This document shows, one piece after another, positions 32,561-45,400 of a stretch of 64,000 nt of DNA. Origin of the DNA: Pseudoips prasinana (taxonomy: Eukaryota; Arthropoda; Insecta; Lepidoptera; Nolidae); contig OX621249.1 of the NCBI GenBank assembly GCA_951640165.1, positions 26,083,201 through 26,147,200 on the forward strand, read 5' to 3'. The position numbers and the translations under genes are program-made. The notes under the pieces are model-generated. The model was not told the DNA's origin. It worked only from the letters and a program-made list of their open reading frames with translations, and did no database searches. How positions within the stretch are numbered: the first letter of the stretch is position 1; each line of letters starts with the position of its first letter.

Positions 32561-34558
32561 TAGTGATGTAACGAATGTCAAATTTTGGACATTCGCGAAT
32601 GCGAATGCGAATACGAATATCTGCTGCCAACATTCGCGAATGCGAATGCGAATGCGAATATTCAGTTTTTTTTTAATTTGGCGCCATTTGTCTATTACTT
32701 GGTGTTCTTGGTGGCAGTCCCGTTCGAACGAAGTGTGTTCCATTTGTTTTTTATTCTGAGAATAGCCGTGTTGATACGAACGCATCCGATGTCATAGAAG
32801 ATGGCAACTCATTTTCATCATTCTACTTCTGCTCAATACGAGCTTGCTAATATACAGAAAAGGTTAAATCAAAAATTCCTTAAGATTAAACAAGAATGTG
32901 CAACTAGGTGAAACAGCACATTTTATATGCTTGAACGTATTTTGGAAGTCAAAGAGTCTTTATGTATTTATGCATCAACAAATAATAAAATTCCCCTATT
33001 AAAGTCTGAAGAGTGGATGACAATTGAAAAGCTTATCAATGTGCTAAGGCCATTTGAAGAACTGACTAAAGAGTTAAGTGCTGCCGATGTTTCTATATCT
33101 TCTTTGATTCCTTTAATCGCTAGCCTAGAAAAAATTGTTAGTGATCTTGATGCATCTGATGAATACATTGGTGATACGATTATCATTTTAAATGAAGGGC
33201 TAATTCGAAAAATTTCTGGTTTAGAGAATGACCTTTTGTTTGCCACGGCGACCTTCATTGATCCAAGATACAAAAACAAGTTCTTTTAAAATACGTCTAC
33301 TAAAGAACGCGTCATAGAACATATTTTGGATTTGGTCGGAGACAGTCAAAACGACGTATCTTTTAATTTATACAGTCCGAATGCAAAGCGTGTCAGGTTA
33401 AATGAAGACCCCAAACAAATAATTTATCTTTGAAAGAAACAATGAATTCATTAATGGATGCGAGCGGCAGTGAAGAAGAGAATATGCCGCTTAATACTTT
33501 TGAAAACCCTGTTCATCTTTTAATCCGTAATACGATCACAGAATACTCAACGGAAAAATTCGTGGCAAATGACGTCGACCCTTTAACTTGGTGGAAAGTG
33601 AACAAAGAAAGGTACGGTCTTCTGTTTCCTGTAGTTCGACATTATTTAGTTACACCACCAACAAGTATCCCCATCGAGCGCATGTTTAGTGGCGCTGGAC
33701 TTAATTACGCGCCACATCGAAACAGACTTGAAGGAGACAAGGCATCAAAGCTTCTATTTTTAAAGTTTAATATTCCTCTACTGAAGTTCAATTATTAACA
33801 TGAAAAATATGTTAAAAAAATATAATTAATTGTTATTTTTTTAAGGAAGAGAGGTATTTTTGTTTGAGAATCTATCTTTGTTTTGTTTGTTTAGAGTTAG
33901 ACTATATTTATGGTCTACTGTACTGAATATAGTTATAGTTTCACTATTATCTAAATACTTTGAAAATATATCTAAAGACTGAGAAAAGTTTAATGGAAAA
34001 ATTCATTTTTGTTAGGTAGTTTCATTTGCATAAAATTTTTGTGTTACAAGTTCTAATGACAATTTAATTTTTTAGCTTTATTAGACTAAAAATTTACTTT
34101 TATTTCTGTTTGCTTAAAGTATTAACTCTTTTTTAAAATTATTATATTTACAGTTTATTTATTGCAGTATTTGTTGATTATTATTTTTAGTTTTTAGTTT
34201 GCTCAACAAGATAATTATAAGATTTAAACTTCGGTAAAAATTCATAGAAGAATTATTATTGTTTCTTTACATTGCATTTAGTATATATAATGAACCTTAA
34301 TAATTTATATAGTTTATATAAATAAATGATAGCAAATGATAAAGAGAAGACTGATAATGTGATTTCGAGGTTAAGTTACTTATTCTTAAATTAAAATACA
34401 TAAGAAATTAATGGATTTTGTTTTATTAACCAACCTTCAAATTTTTATTTATACTCGCAAAACATTCGCGGTAATTTTGAGAATGCGAATGAGAATGCGA
34501 ATATTCAAAAACATGCGAATATCCGCGAATGCGAATGCGAATATTCGTTACATCACTA
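32561..34558 (+). mobile_element. hAT-family transposon inside SINE A
   Basis: 1998 bp with termini TAGTGATGTAACGAAT and ATTCGTTACATCACTA (16-bp inverted repeats), flanked by GTAGTGCT (32553-32560) and GTAGGGCT (34559-34566), an 8-bp duplication with one change. Just inside both ends are arrays of GCGAAT/ATTCGC hexamers (32586-32660 and 34480-34546), the type of subterminal motif hAT transposases bind. It encodes a broken transposase; 33800-34480 is non-coding. Confidence 0.92.
32801..33798 (+). pseudogene. hAT transposase, truncated and broken
   Basis: The frame starts at ATG 32801, has TGA at 32909-32911 (replacing Trp in an expected TRWNST block) and continues to 33289. A frame change follows; the second part (33430-33798) carries the hAT C-terminal dimerisation motif (WWKVNKERYGLLFPVVRHYL, then PTSIPIERMFSGAG and HRNRLEGDKASKLLFL). 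The N-terminal BED finger and most of the catalytic core are absent, so an internal deletion preceded the stops. Confidence 0.88.
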
Positions 34559-34829
34559 GTAGGGCTCCTGCCTACGAAGCTGGTGGTCCTGGGTTCGAAT
34601 CCCGGTAAGTGCAAATATTTGTGTGATGAGCACGAATATTTGTTTCTGAGTCATGGATGTTTTGTATGTATATAAGTATTTATCTATCTATATAAGTATG
34701 TATATCGTCGCCTGGTACCCATAGTACAAGCTTTGCTTAGTTTGGGGCTAGGATGATCTGTGTGACATTGTCCCTAGATATATATTAAATTATATTTAAA
34801 AAAACGGATATACTTACAAGTAACGATAG

Positions 34830-35160
34830 ATCGAACACGCACTACGCTGCATCATGCGGGCAGTGTGCCAATTACCTAAGCCAGAGGTTCTGGGTTCGAT
34901 TTCCACCCAGGGCAAATCTTTTTGTGATGTGCACGATTATTTGTTCTCTGTCTGGGGGAAATGTATCTATGATTTGTATGTGTAAGGAATATAGGCAGAG
35001 CCTGTACTATGGCAACTAGACAACTGATAAACATTCTTAGTTTAGATCCCAAACTAAGCAGAGCTTATAAACATTATTCACACAAGGCCATCTGATCCCA
35101 AACTAAGCAGAGCTTGTACTGGAAAACAGATAACTGATATACTACTTTTCTTTTGTAAAT
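34830..35160. repeat. SINE A variant and SINE B tail
   Basis: 34870-35040 is the older SINE A variant (CCAGAGGTTCTGGGTTCGAT, CACGATTATTTGTTCTCTGT). 35075-35160 is a SINE B 3' end on the minus strand. Same arrangement as 16153-16375. Confidence 0.6.
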
Positions 35161-35497
35161 TCATACTTATATAGAACATTACATTGCGTGTTTGGTAGAT
35201 ACTTGAATTTCACGCACGCACTTCGTGGGTTCGATTCCCGACCGGGACAGATATTTGTGTGCATGAACATGTCTGTTTGTACAGAGTTTGGGTGAATATA
35301 CATTCAGTCAAAAAAGTATCGGGAATCGATGATTTGTTTATGGTTCCGAATTCAAATTTTTGTATTTTTTTTGTTGTTGTTAGATTGGCACAACTGTTTT
35401 CCATTTTGGCGCGGAGTTTGAGTTGCATCTGTTATTTATATGAAATACAGTGCTGGTTTTAGTAATATCTTATATGGTGTGTATTGCGAATTTCATA

Positions 35498-36460
35498 ATG
35501 GACAAAAATATCGAACAAAGAGTTTGTCTTAAATTTTGCATCGCTAATGGAATTTCGTGTTCGGAGCCACTGAAAATGTTACAGAAGGCTTACGATGAAT
35601 CGACTTTATCAAAAACTTGTGCTTATGAGTGGTTCAAAGCGTTCAAAAACTGTCGAGATGTGATGAAAGATTTGCCTCGCTCTGGTAGGCCATCAACGTC
35701 TGCAACAGAAGTTAACATCGCAAAAGTGAAGGAAAGAGTAACTGAAAATCCTCATTCAACTCTGAGAGAGATAGCCGCCGAACTTTCTGTATCTCACGAG
35801 TCGATTCGTACCATTTTAACCAATCATTTGGGTATGAAACATGTTGCCGCTCGGCTAAGTCCCAAAAGATCTGAATTTTCTCCAAAAACTCAATCGCATG
35901 AAAGTCGCTGAGGACATGAAACGCATTGTTACTGGTGACGAGACGTGGGTTTACGAGTTCGACATGCAAACTAGTCAACAAGCTTCGGAGTGGCGCCTTC
36001 CAACTGAACCGAAACCGAAAAAACCACGCCAAAGTCGATGAAAAGTCAAAGTCATGTTGACTGTTTTCTTTGACCATCGGGGTGTTGTGCACTCTGAATT
36101 CTTACCGGACGTTCGAACGGTAAATAAAGAATATTATTTGAGCGTTATGCGGCGTTTAAGAGAGCAAATTCGACGAAAAAGGCCAGATTTGTGAACGAAT
36201 TTTAGACCAAACACTCAACAAATACCATCCAGCAACCACCATATTCACCAGATATGGCTCCAGCTGACTTCTTTCTTTTTCCTAAACTCAAATTACCACT
36301 TCGTGGTACCCGTTTTCAATCGGTAGAAGACATAAAGGAGAATTCGCAGCGAGTACTGAACTCAATTCCGAAAGCAGCGTTTAAAAAATGTTTTGGTTAA
36401 TGGATTATTCGTTGGCGTAAGTGTATCGTTTCTGAAGGAGCATACTTTGAAGGGAATAAA
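35498..36460 (+). pseudogene. Mariner transposase, decayed
   Basis: The first 138 residues or so are open from ATG 35498 (MDKNIEQRVCLKFCIANGIS, EWFKAFKNCRDVMKDLPRSG, EIAAELSVSHESIRTIL), the paired HTH region of a mariner. After a stop at 35909 the frame changes; the first catalytic block TGDETWVYEFD is present, but the second-aspartate block has been lost and the third is degraded (YSPDMAPADFFLFPKL-like). Confidence 0.82.
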
Positions 36461-36466
36461 ATAAAG

Positions 36467-37910
36467 GAGACGGAAACCTATTCATACAATATTGGGCTAG
36501 GATGTAAAAAGATAAAAGTGGTTTCAAATATTGGGTCTATAAATTATCAGCCAATCACAAAAAAAATCATGGATTTTTTCAATCTGTGAGCAGAGTTATA
36601 AAAGATTTAGTACTTAATAGAGAGGTTATGTACCAACCTATACTTAACAGCTGATTTTTAAGAGCGATTGCTATCTAATAGTTATCCGTGTCCAGTATGT
36701 TAGCAAAAGTCGTACACGTTAAGCAATATCAGAAGTCCGTAGAGAGAATGCAGTTGTCGAGGGATATATAAACAAAACAATAAAAAAATACTCAAATCAC
36801 ACACGCACTAAACGATACAAGAAACGAGTCTATCATAGATTAGGATTCAAAATCTGTGTTTCAGAAATCTTTAAAATGAATTGTATAAATTTAAGTGCGG
36901 GTGGGAATCGAACCCACGACCACGGGGATCCGGCCCATGTGCGTTAACCGCTCCGCCACCGCACCAGGTACTGAACACTTCAAATTTATACAACCCATTC
37001 GTTAGATATTTCTTAACGCATTTAAGTCGCTTTAACGCCATCTTACCGAAACCTACACGGCTAACAACGGCTGGAATGCCAATACTTAGATCGGACAATT
37101 CCAACAGATGGCGCTTTTTAAATTATTCATTTTTGAATATTTTTATTAAATCATAGTTTTTATTATTAACTATGATTTCTTATTACTTTTAGCATTTTTT
37201 AAACATGCTATACTGAAAACAATGTTTCAGAAATCTTTAAAATGAATTGTATAAATTTAAGTGCGGGTGGGAATCGAACCCACGACCACGGGGATCCGGC
37301 CCATGTGCGTTAACCGCTCCGCCACCGCACCAGGTACTGAACACTTCAAATTTATACAACCCATTCGTTAGATATTTCTTAACGCATTTAAGTCGCTTTA
37401 ACGCCATCTTACCGAAACCTACACGGCTAACAACGGCTGGAATGCCAATACTTCAAAATCTGTCACCAGTCACTGTCAGCATAGATTTTTTTTTATAATG
37501 TTTTCGGCTCTGGCTTCTTCGGCCTTATGAGCCAGCTGTCAGCATAGATTAAAAATATAGTTGCCAATAACTAATAAATCGATTTAATCGATAACCAATG
37601 TTATGATTTCTATTTATTTTGTTGATATTTAATTTTTTACTGTTGACATTATGTTAATGTACTTAATAATTATTATGATTAAATCAGTTATCTGGTGCAA
37701 GAGTTTTTATATTACATTGTTTGAACTCATTCATGTTAATCGATTATAGTAATCAACAACCAATTTAATTCGTGACTTAAACTTATTTTGAGATTTCTCG
37801 TTTTCCAGATTGTAAATTGGGTCAATTTTTTACAGTTTGAAATAGAAAAATGTAACGCTTTTTTTAAACCATATCTCAACTTATTACAGTCAGGCCCAGA
37901 AATCCCCGTC
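36467..37910. mobile_element. Unclassified 1.44-kb insertion in mariner
   Basis: Absent from the paralogous mariner at 1742. It is bounded by GGAGACGG and CCGTCTCC (8-11 bp inverted) with no clear target duplication. Inside are two direct copies of a 227-bp tRNA-like repeat and AT-rich sequence with no open frame of note. Confidence 0.55.
36867..37453 (-). repeat. Duplicated tRNA-derived SINE-like unit
   Basis: 36867-37092 and 37225-37453 are near-identical. On the minus strand each has a tRNA-like head whose ends pair (GTGCGGTGGCGGAGCGGTTA, and GGGTTCGATTCCCACCCGCA). Because the same extra 150 bases follow both heads, I read them as SINE copies rather than tRNA genes. A short palindrome (AATCATAG..CTATGATT) lies between them. 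Confidence 0.7.
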
Positions 37911-38389
37911 TCCTTTGGATGAATAACAAACATTTTGTATATTATTGATCTTTTCCCGGTACTTTCTTGACAGAGTAGTATAAACAAAATAAAGGTAGTA
38001 TATCAGCTATCTGGTTTCCATAGTAGAAGCTCTGCTTAATTTTGAACCAGATGGCCGTATGTATAATGTCCCAAGTCATTATTATTACAGAAAAATTCCA
38101 ATATAACATTTTGGTCCGACCCGGGAGTTGAACCTAGGGCGTCATTATCTGCGGTTGAACTCGCTACCGCTGGACATACGGGGTAGTTTTACTATCAGGG
38201 TGATAAAGAAGTCCTTCACATTTAACTTTTAACACATGCACTGGAATTTCCAAAGAAATATAACAAACCCAACTTTTATCTGATAGGTGCACTTTGAACT
38301 TTTCTTTACCCACATATTTTATTGACTTAATATGACTATATAAGATATTATTATAAGTAAGTAATACTTCTGGTATTGACGCTTTCTCG

Positions 38390-38665
38390 ACCTTTTTTTG
38401 AGAAAGCAGAATCATCATGCAGTTGGCAGGACACATCGCTCGTAGAACCGTTCGCCTTTGGGGCAGAAAGGATCTCGAGTGGCGACCACGAAACCGAAGA
38501 CGCAGTGTGGGCAGGCCCCTTACAAAATGGACCGATGATCTTGTAAGGAAGCCGCTGGATGCGAGTAGCGCAAGATCAGCAATTATGGATATCTTTGGGC
38601 AGGCCTTTGTCCAGCAATGGGCGTCTTTCGGCTGGTATGATGATGATGATGATGATGAGAATGGT
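38390..38665 (+). pseudogene. RTE 3'-end fragment
   Basis: Encodes AGHIARRTVRLWGRKDLEW and WTDDLVRK of the RTE C-terminus and ends in GATGATGATGAT. Paralogue of 2228-2510, with a deletion at GTCGCTGG. Confidence 0.82.
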
Positions 38666-38724
38666 CGTATATAAATTTAGTTCCAATCGGATGGATTAAA
38701 GAGAAGTTAAAGTTTCGTTGTAAG

Positions 38725-38995
38725 TATTTAGACTGCCACGTTAGTCTAGCGGTAGCTTTTTAACCACAAATGGTCAGTCCTGGGTTTAAATCCTGGGTCG
38801 GGCAAAAATGGGATTATGAGATTTTTCTGTGTTTAATTTGTTAGTTGGTGATATTACACAGTGCCTCTCTATACACAAATTGGTCCTGTACCTGATCTCT
38901 TTCCGGTCATGTCGCTTGCCACCCCATCATGTTATGGGAATGATGGAGTTGCAAAAGCCCATGTGTTTGTGCACACACTTTGCACTATAGAACTA
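38725..38995 (+). repeat. SINE C, degraded
   Basis: The head CACGTTAGTCTAGCGGTAGC, the B-box variant GGTTTAAATCC and the 3' domain GTGTTTGTGCACACACTTTG are recognisable. Confidence 0.6.
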
Positions 38996-38997
38996 TT

Positions 38998-39250
38998 AAG
39001 ACAATATGTAGTCAAATATAAATTTCAATAATTAAGCCTTAACATAATCTCCTTGACAATAACTTAATACAAGCTAGCTAAATATCACTACCATTATAAA
39101 ATAAATTGTATTAATGTTTTAACATTCCGTGTACCTAAATATCTGTAATAAGTAACTAGAAATAATAACTGTATTACTACAAACATGTTCTGACAATTTA
39201 CAAGCGCTTTTTTAAAGTCTACGTGAATAAATACCTTTTTTATTTTATTT
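38998..39250 (+). repeat. Repeat G copy with empty MULE site
   Basis: Matches 555-744 and then 10149-10205 without a break. ACTACAAACATGTTCTGAC (39172 onward) has a single CTACAAAC. An ATTTT-rich tail follows. Confidence 0.8.
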
Positions 39251-39393
39251 TATTTTATTTATTTTATAACGGCTAAACTCCATTGAGCCTGCAGGGCCGA
39301 AATCATACCAAGAGTATAATTATTATAATGTATTTTGAAACAGTAATAATTATGGATACTGATACTATGTTATGTACTGTAATGATAACGCTC

Positions 39394-39424
39394 TATAAAA
39401 GGGTATTGCGTTATTCGTCTCAGT
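39394..39424 (+). promoter_or_regulatory. Core promoter of short secreted gene 3
   Basis: TATAAAA at 39394-39400 and the initiator TCAGT at 39420-39424 (28 bases apart), 24 bases before the ATG. Confidence 0.78.
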
Positions 39425-39447
39425 GTTACTAAGTGTTTACAGGCATC

Positions 39448-42400
39448 ATGTTCATCGTAAATACAGTTTTTGTAGCATTTCTTATTGGAACTATCGGAGT
39501 CTCAGGTAAGCGTTTATTTATTTATTTAAAGGTACACCAACAGCTTCTGTATACAACATGTAATGCACACCCTTAAACACCCCAATTAGAATATTATGTT
39601 GTAATCATAATACATACACTGATTTTTTTATTTAACATGTATATGAATTGTTATTAACTAAAAATTTCTTGGAATAAATTTTATTTTTCTTTTGTATTGA
39701 ATGATGGAATTTGTATGAATACAAATAAAGCTACGATTATAAAAGTCTTATTACTTTGACTTACGGTCCATTTCAATTTGTTTTGACTGCACAGGGTTAA
39801 TATGACAATAATTTCCGTAGTTTTAATTATTTTGGAATAAAAAATTACATATTAAAAATGATATAAATCGATTCAGTTAACGATTCCGAACAAACTATTT
39901 TCAGGATGTGCGTTAATTAAGTTACATGTTGTATAACATTTCAAATAAGGACTGGTACCAAGTTATGGTCTTATACAGTTGCCAATAACAGGTGAACCAA
40001 CACTCACAAATAGAAATGATAACCTAAGCTAAAACAAAGTGTAATAAAATTAAAGTGATAACAAACTACATAAATAAAAATATAACAAATAGTTATTAAA
40101 CTTAACTAAACCAAATTATCAAATAGAAATTAAACCAAATTATACTTATACTTAAAGCGTTAATTCGTTATATTTATTTAATAAAAATTCACTTAATATC
40201 GGTAGGTTTTTAGGGTTACGTAAACAAAGGGTGAAAACGCGAGCCTAATACTATGAGTCCACTATGCATCTGTCCTTCTATCTGTTAAGCTCTAACTCAT
40301 GAACCGTGATAGCTAGATAGTTAAAATGTATAAATGTTGCTGTATAAAAACAACAACGAAATCACACTTATATTATAAAGGCCAATGTTTGTGAGTGAGT
40401 GTGAACTTCTTCACGCATAAACTACTGAACGGTTTTTGATGAAACTTTGTAGTAATATGATGAATATTTGTAGGGCCTGTTGCGTGGTTAGCAAATGCTT
40501 TCTTTTCACGCCGGAGGTCGTGGGTTCGATTCCCACCCAGGACAGATATCTCTTGGGTCTGGGTGGTTATCTATGTTAGTAGATATGTATTTACAAAAGA
40601 AAAGTAGTGTATGTAGTATATCAGTTATCTGGTTTCCATAGTATAAACTCTGCTTAGTTTGGTAACAGATGGCTGTGTGTGAATAATGTCCCAGGATATT
40701 ATTATTATATCTGAATAACACATAGGCTATAATGTATAAAGTTTAACGCGGATAAAACCGCGGGGCACCGCAAGTAACAGAATAAAATTAATAGTTGAGA
40801 AGGATTCCCGTACAATAAACGTGTTAAGTAATGGAATCAGGCGTAACTTTGCGGAAATCCATCCAAACCCGCAAAAATGTGCACATGTAAGAAGGACAAT
40901 ATAAAAAAAACCGGCCAAGTGCGAATCGGACTCGCCCATGAAGGGTTCCGTAGCAGGAAGTATTTCAGTTGATTAAATGAAAGCAAATTGCGGTCTACGA
41001 TTTATGACGTATTAAAAAAACCACTTGCTCGATCTCGTTCAAACCAATTTTCGTTGTTAGTTTGCATGGTAATGTACATCAAGATGATAAAACTAAAAAA
41101 AATATATTTTTTTAGTTTTATTATTCTCTTATTTTAGAAGTTACAGAGGGGGGAGGGGGGACACTCATTTTACCACTTTGGAAGGGTCTCTCGCACAAAC
41201 TATTCAGTTAAGAAAAAATCATATTAGAAACCACAATATCATTTTTGAAGACCTATCCATAGACAACACACATGTATGGGTGCGATGAAAAAATTTTTTT
41301 GTGTTTCAGTTCTATGTATGGGGACCCCCCAAAATTATTGTTCTTTTTCTATTTTTGTGCCTAAAACCTTTATGCGGTTCGTCGAATACATCTACTTACC
41401 TAGTTTCAACAGTACAGCTCTTATTGTTTCGGAAAAAAGTGGCCGTGACATACGGACGGACAGACAGACATGAGGAATCTATAAGGGTTCCGTCTTTTGC
41501 CATTTGGCTACGGAACCCTAAAAAGCAAATTACATGTAAATTGCTTTTTTATATTGTCCTTCTTGCATGTGCACATTTTTGCGGGCGGGAGGGAGGTACA
41601 AATTGCATCCAGGCATGATTAAACTGACAATTAGCGGAATTAACACTACATATTGATTTTGTATTTTGAGCAAACTTGTTATTTTTTGCCGTTTTATATT
41701 TGATATTGAACTCAAAATCATTTGTTTTATGGTACGGAAAGTTTCGTGCGCCATTCCCACTCGCAATACTTACTCACTTAACTCAATTTTTATAACTTTG
41801 AACCGGTTTTAACCATTTTTTATTACAACCTATTACAACAAAGTGTATAAATATATATATGACTGTATTGAAATTATCGAAATCATCATATACAAAGGAG
41901 TATCGCGTAATATATAAACAAAACACATACAATTTAATTGACAACCCTCATATTATTAATGTCGGTTTAAATTATCTTTTGTTTAACAAAATGCATTAAA
42001 ATAATTATACATACTTAATAATAGGTCTTTACCTATGAAATTGCCGTTTTGTATGAAAAAATTTAAACTAATTTTTTTATGAATTTTTTTATTTGTATTA
42101 ATCGAAGTAATCACCCATGCAATCAATGCATCTTTGCCATCGCAGTGGCAGTTTATTGATGCCCTTCTTAAAGAAATCAGCTGGACGGGAGGCAACAAAT
42201 TCTTCAAAGGCATTTTGTACTGCCTCTCGGGTATTGAATTTTTTTCCCGCCAAGAAGTTATCCAAATTCTGGAAAAAGTAGTAGTCTGTAGGCGCAAGGT
42301 CTGGTGAGTAGGGCGGATGACGGAGAGCTTCCAACCCCAGTTCTTGCAACTTGGAGACCGTCTGCTGTGCAGTATGAGGTCGCGCGTTGTCGTGCAGGAG

Positions 42401-45400
42401 CAGCGGAGACGAGCGATTGACCAATGCTGGTTGGAGATGCGCCAGCTTCTCCATCATTGTGCTCAGTTCTTCACAGTACACATCTGCAGTAATGCTCACC
42501 CCGTTTGGTAAGAAGCTGTGATGAATCACACCGGCGCTAGACCACCAAACAGTGACCATCACTTTTCTAGGGGTAAGTTTTCGTTTAGGGCATTGTTTAG
42601 GTGCTGAACCAGGATCCAACCAACTTGCTGAGCGCTTGCGGTTATCAAACAGAATCCATTTTTCATCGCAGGTAACAATGCGGTTCAAAATTCCTTCATT
42701 TGTGTGTCTGTTGAGCAGTGCATGGCACGTCTCGACGCGTACTTCGCGCTGGCGATCATTGAGTTCGTGGGGCACCCATTTGTCAAGCTTTTTTACCTTG
42801 CCAATTTGACGCAAATGGACCAATATTGTTTTGACGCTAACGTCGAAAGCTGCTGCTAATTCAGCCGTAGATTGTGTATCATCAGCTTCCACAACCGCCT
42901 TTAATTCGTCATTGTCGACCAAAGTCTTCGGACGACCGCGAGGTTCATTTTTCAGGTCGAAATTTCCAGAACGGAAGCGAGCAAACCAATAACAGGTGGT
43001 GCGTTGGTTTGTAGTGTTAGCTCCGTAAACGTCGTTGATGTTGCGTGCCGCTTGTGCCGCGTTGCTGCCACGACGGTACTCATATTCCATAATTACTCGA
43101 ATTTTTAACGTATCCATGATGACGAAAAAGATTGAAATGCGATGAAAATGTAACACTAATCAAGAAAGAAATGACTACTTTTGGAAAAAAGAATCCATGT
43201 TTTTAAAATAAAATTAATTTGAAATTAGAATTCTTAGCCAAACAAAAATTATTTTGATTTGAAATGGCCAGTACTGCAGAACGGCAATTTCATAGGTAAA
43301 GACCTAATACATATACATATAAGATTCTATAACAAACTTCCCAATGATATTAGAGAATTATCTACGAATAAGTTTAAAATAATTATTAAAGCCAAATTGT
43401 GTAGCACATATTACAAAATTTCTGATTATTTAAGCGATAAAAGTGCTTGGGATTGAGTTGTTCTGAGTCAACACACATGATTATAATTAATCTTAAGTAT
43501 ATTTTATTTTAAAAAATGATTCCTACTGAGTTTTCTGGCAGTGTTTCTCAGTAGCTGCCACCTCATGCACTGCACGGTAGGGTAAAAAAATATGACGATT
43601 CCACATAAATGTAATATTTTTACGGAACAAATCATTTTTGACTTTGACTTACAATTATGATCTCACTTTGTAAAGGTTATGTCCACAGATAATGTTAATT
43701 TAAAAATATAGTAATACCTAAATAATTAATATGATTTAATTCATTGGCTATTTGAGGCACTCCTAGACAGTTCCTCTCACGCGTCCGGAAGTTATAGGCG
43801 AGGTTAAGCAAATAGGGTCGCAGTCAGTCCATAGATGTGTTAGTACCTATTGGTTTAATTTCTGGGCATCTCGTTGCTTCGGTGGCTACGTTATACTATA
43901 GGTCCTGGTCATAGTCTTAAGATAACAGTCGTTAAGCCATGTCAGAGACCTTTTGGGCGGCATGAACAACTCTGACATTAGGGTAACAACTGCCCATACG
44001 ATAAGTAAGATAGTAGGTATACAACATGTAACGTAATTAACGCACACCCTCAAACACCCCAATTAGAATATTATGTTGTAATCATAATACATAAAATGAA
44101 TTTTTAATTTAACCTGTATATGCATTGTTATTTACTAAATTAGTTTCTTGAAATAAAGTTTATTTTCCTTTATTTTGTATTGAATGATAAAATGTCTATG
44201 AATACAAATAGAACTGCGAATTTAAAAGTCTTATTACTTTGACTTACGGTCCATTTCAATTTGTTTTTACTGTACAGGGTTAATATGACAATAATTTCCG
44301 TAGTTTCAATTATTTTGGATTGAAAAATTACCTATCTTAAAAATGATATAAATCGATTCAGTAAACGATTCTGAACAAACTATTTCCAGGGTGTGCGTTA
44401 ATTAAGTTACATTCTGTATATTATTATGATCTGTTGTAATAGTATATTAGTTTAGAGATCTAGATAATTATGGTTATATTACCGTGACTTTGATTTGAAT
44501 TAAATGTACATACTAAAAGTATTTCACATTAAATAATCAAAATCCGTTCATAAATGACGGAGAAATAATTGAACATAATATGTAGTTCCTTCATTTGTAG
44601 TCGGTGAAAATATCAATTTATTTATCTGAAAACGTTATAATATAAAAATAATATAAAAGCTTGAAGCTTGGAATGGTAATAATAATATCAAGGGACAATG
44701 TCACACAGATCATCCTAGCCCCAAACTAAGCAAAGCTTGTACTATGGGTACCAGGCGACGATATATATACCTACTTATATAGATATATAAATACTTAAAT
44801 ACATAGAAAAGAATGACTCAGAAACAAATATTCGTGCTCATCACACAAATATTTGCACTTACCGGCATTCGAACCCAGGACCACCAGCTTTGCAGGCTGG
44901 ATCACTACCAACTAGGCTACGGTGACCGTCAATATATCCAAACATATCCAAACTTATTAAAAACATTACACTCTTATTTAAAATAATTCCGTGATCCGCC
45001 GCTTAAACATGTCTCAGCTAAACCACTTAAACCCCGCTCAACTATTTCTTCATTTAAAAACCCTACTTAAAGGTTTCTCAGCTAAGTAACGTCATTTTAT
45101 TTTACATCAACATTTCTGGGACTGGTATAGAGCTTGACCAAAATTAATCGACTAAATCGGATTATGTATCAAAACTTTATGGTTTTTGCTCTATGGTAGA
45201 CATGGAATGGAGTGCATTTTCAAGGACTATTGATTTTCTTTGGTGGATTTTGAAGAGTGTGATAAGATTCCAACTGGAATTTAGTATTTATTTAAAAATT
45301 AAAATGGTTAGTAACTTCAATAAAACCTCCATTCACAAACAAATGTCAAACAAAACGTCAGCTGATGCAAATAAAATCCGCCATATTTGAGCAAGGTTTA

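Larger units (their letters stand above)
32534..34785 (+). repeat. SINE A split by a hAT element
   Basis: The head, 32534-32560 (GGTCACCGTAGCCTAGTTGG..), and the body, 34567-34785, rejoin into a normal SINE A once the hAT element and one copy of the 8-bp duplication are removed. Confidence 0.9.
35301..37978 (+). mobile_element. Mariner element with a 1.4-kb insertion
   Basis: The left end CATTCAGTCAAAAAAGTATC and the right end GGTACTTTCTTGACAGAGTAG-type sequence (37953-37978) are imperfect inverted repeats next to TA. The transposase is broken, and 36467-37910 is inserted near its C-terminal end. The left part of the same mariner is missing from the copy at 1028-1807, which lacks the insertion. 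Confidence 0.82.
35178..38105 (+). repeat. SINE B split by a mariner
   Basis: The head, 35178-35300 (GTGGGTTCGATTCCCGACC, ATTTGTGTGCATGAACATG), stops at a TA. The rest of the SINE resumes at about 37983 (AAAGGTAGTATATCAGCTAT) after the mariner. Confidence 0.8.

Noticed and set aside
32580..32665. GCGAAT hexamer arrays as a telomere-like repeat or CRISPR-like array
   Set aside because: They occur only just inside the two ends of the hAT element and in opposite orientations; insect telomeres are TTAGG.
36895..36967. Complete-looking tRNA gene on the minus strand (also at 37261)
   Set aside because: Acceptor and T arms pair, but the anticodon arm is poor and the same extra 150 bases follow in both copies, as expected for a SINE.
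45193..45390. 65-residue frame MVDMEWSAFSRTIDFLWW
   Set aside because: It lies inside a probable MITE, has no motif, and its length is expected by chance.
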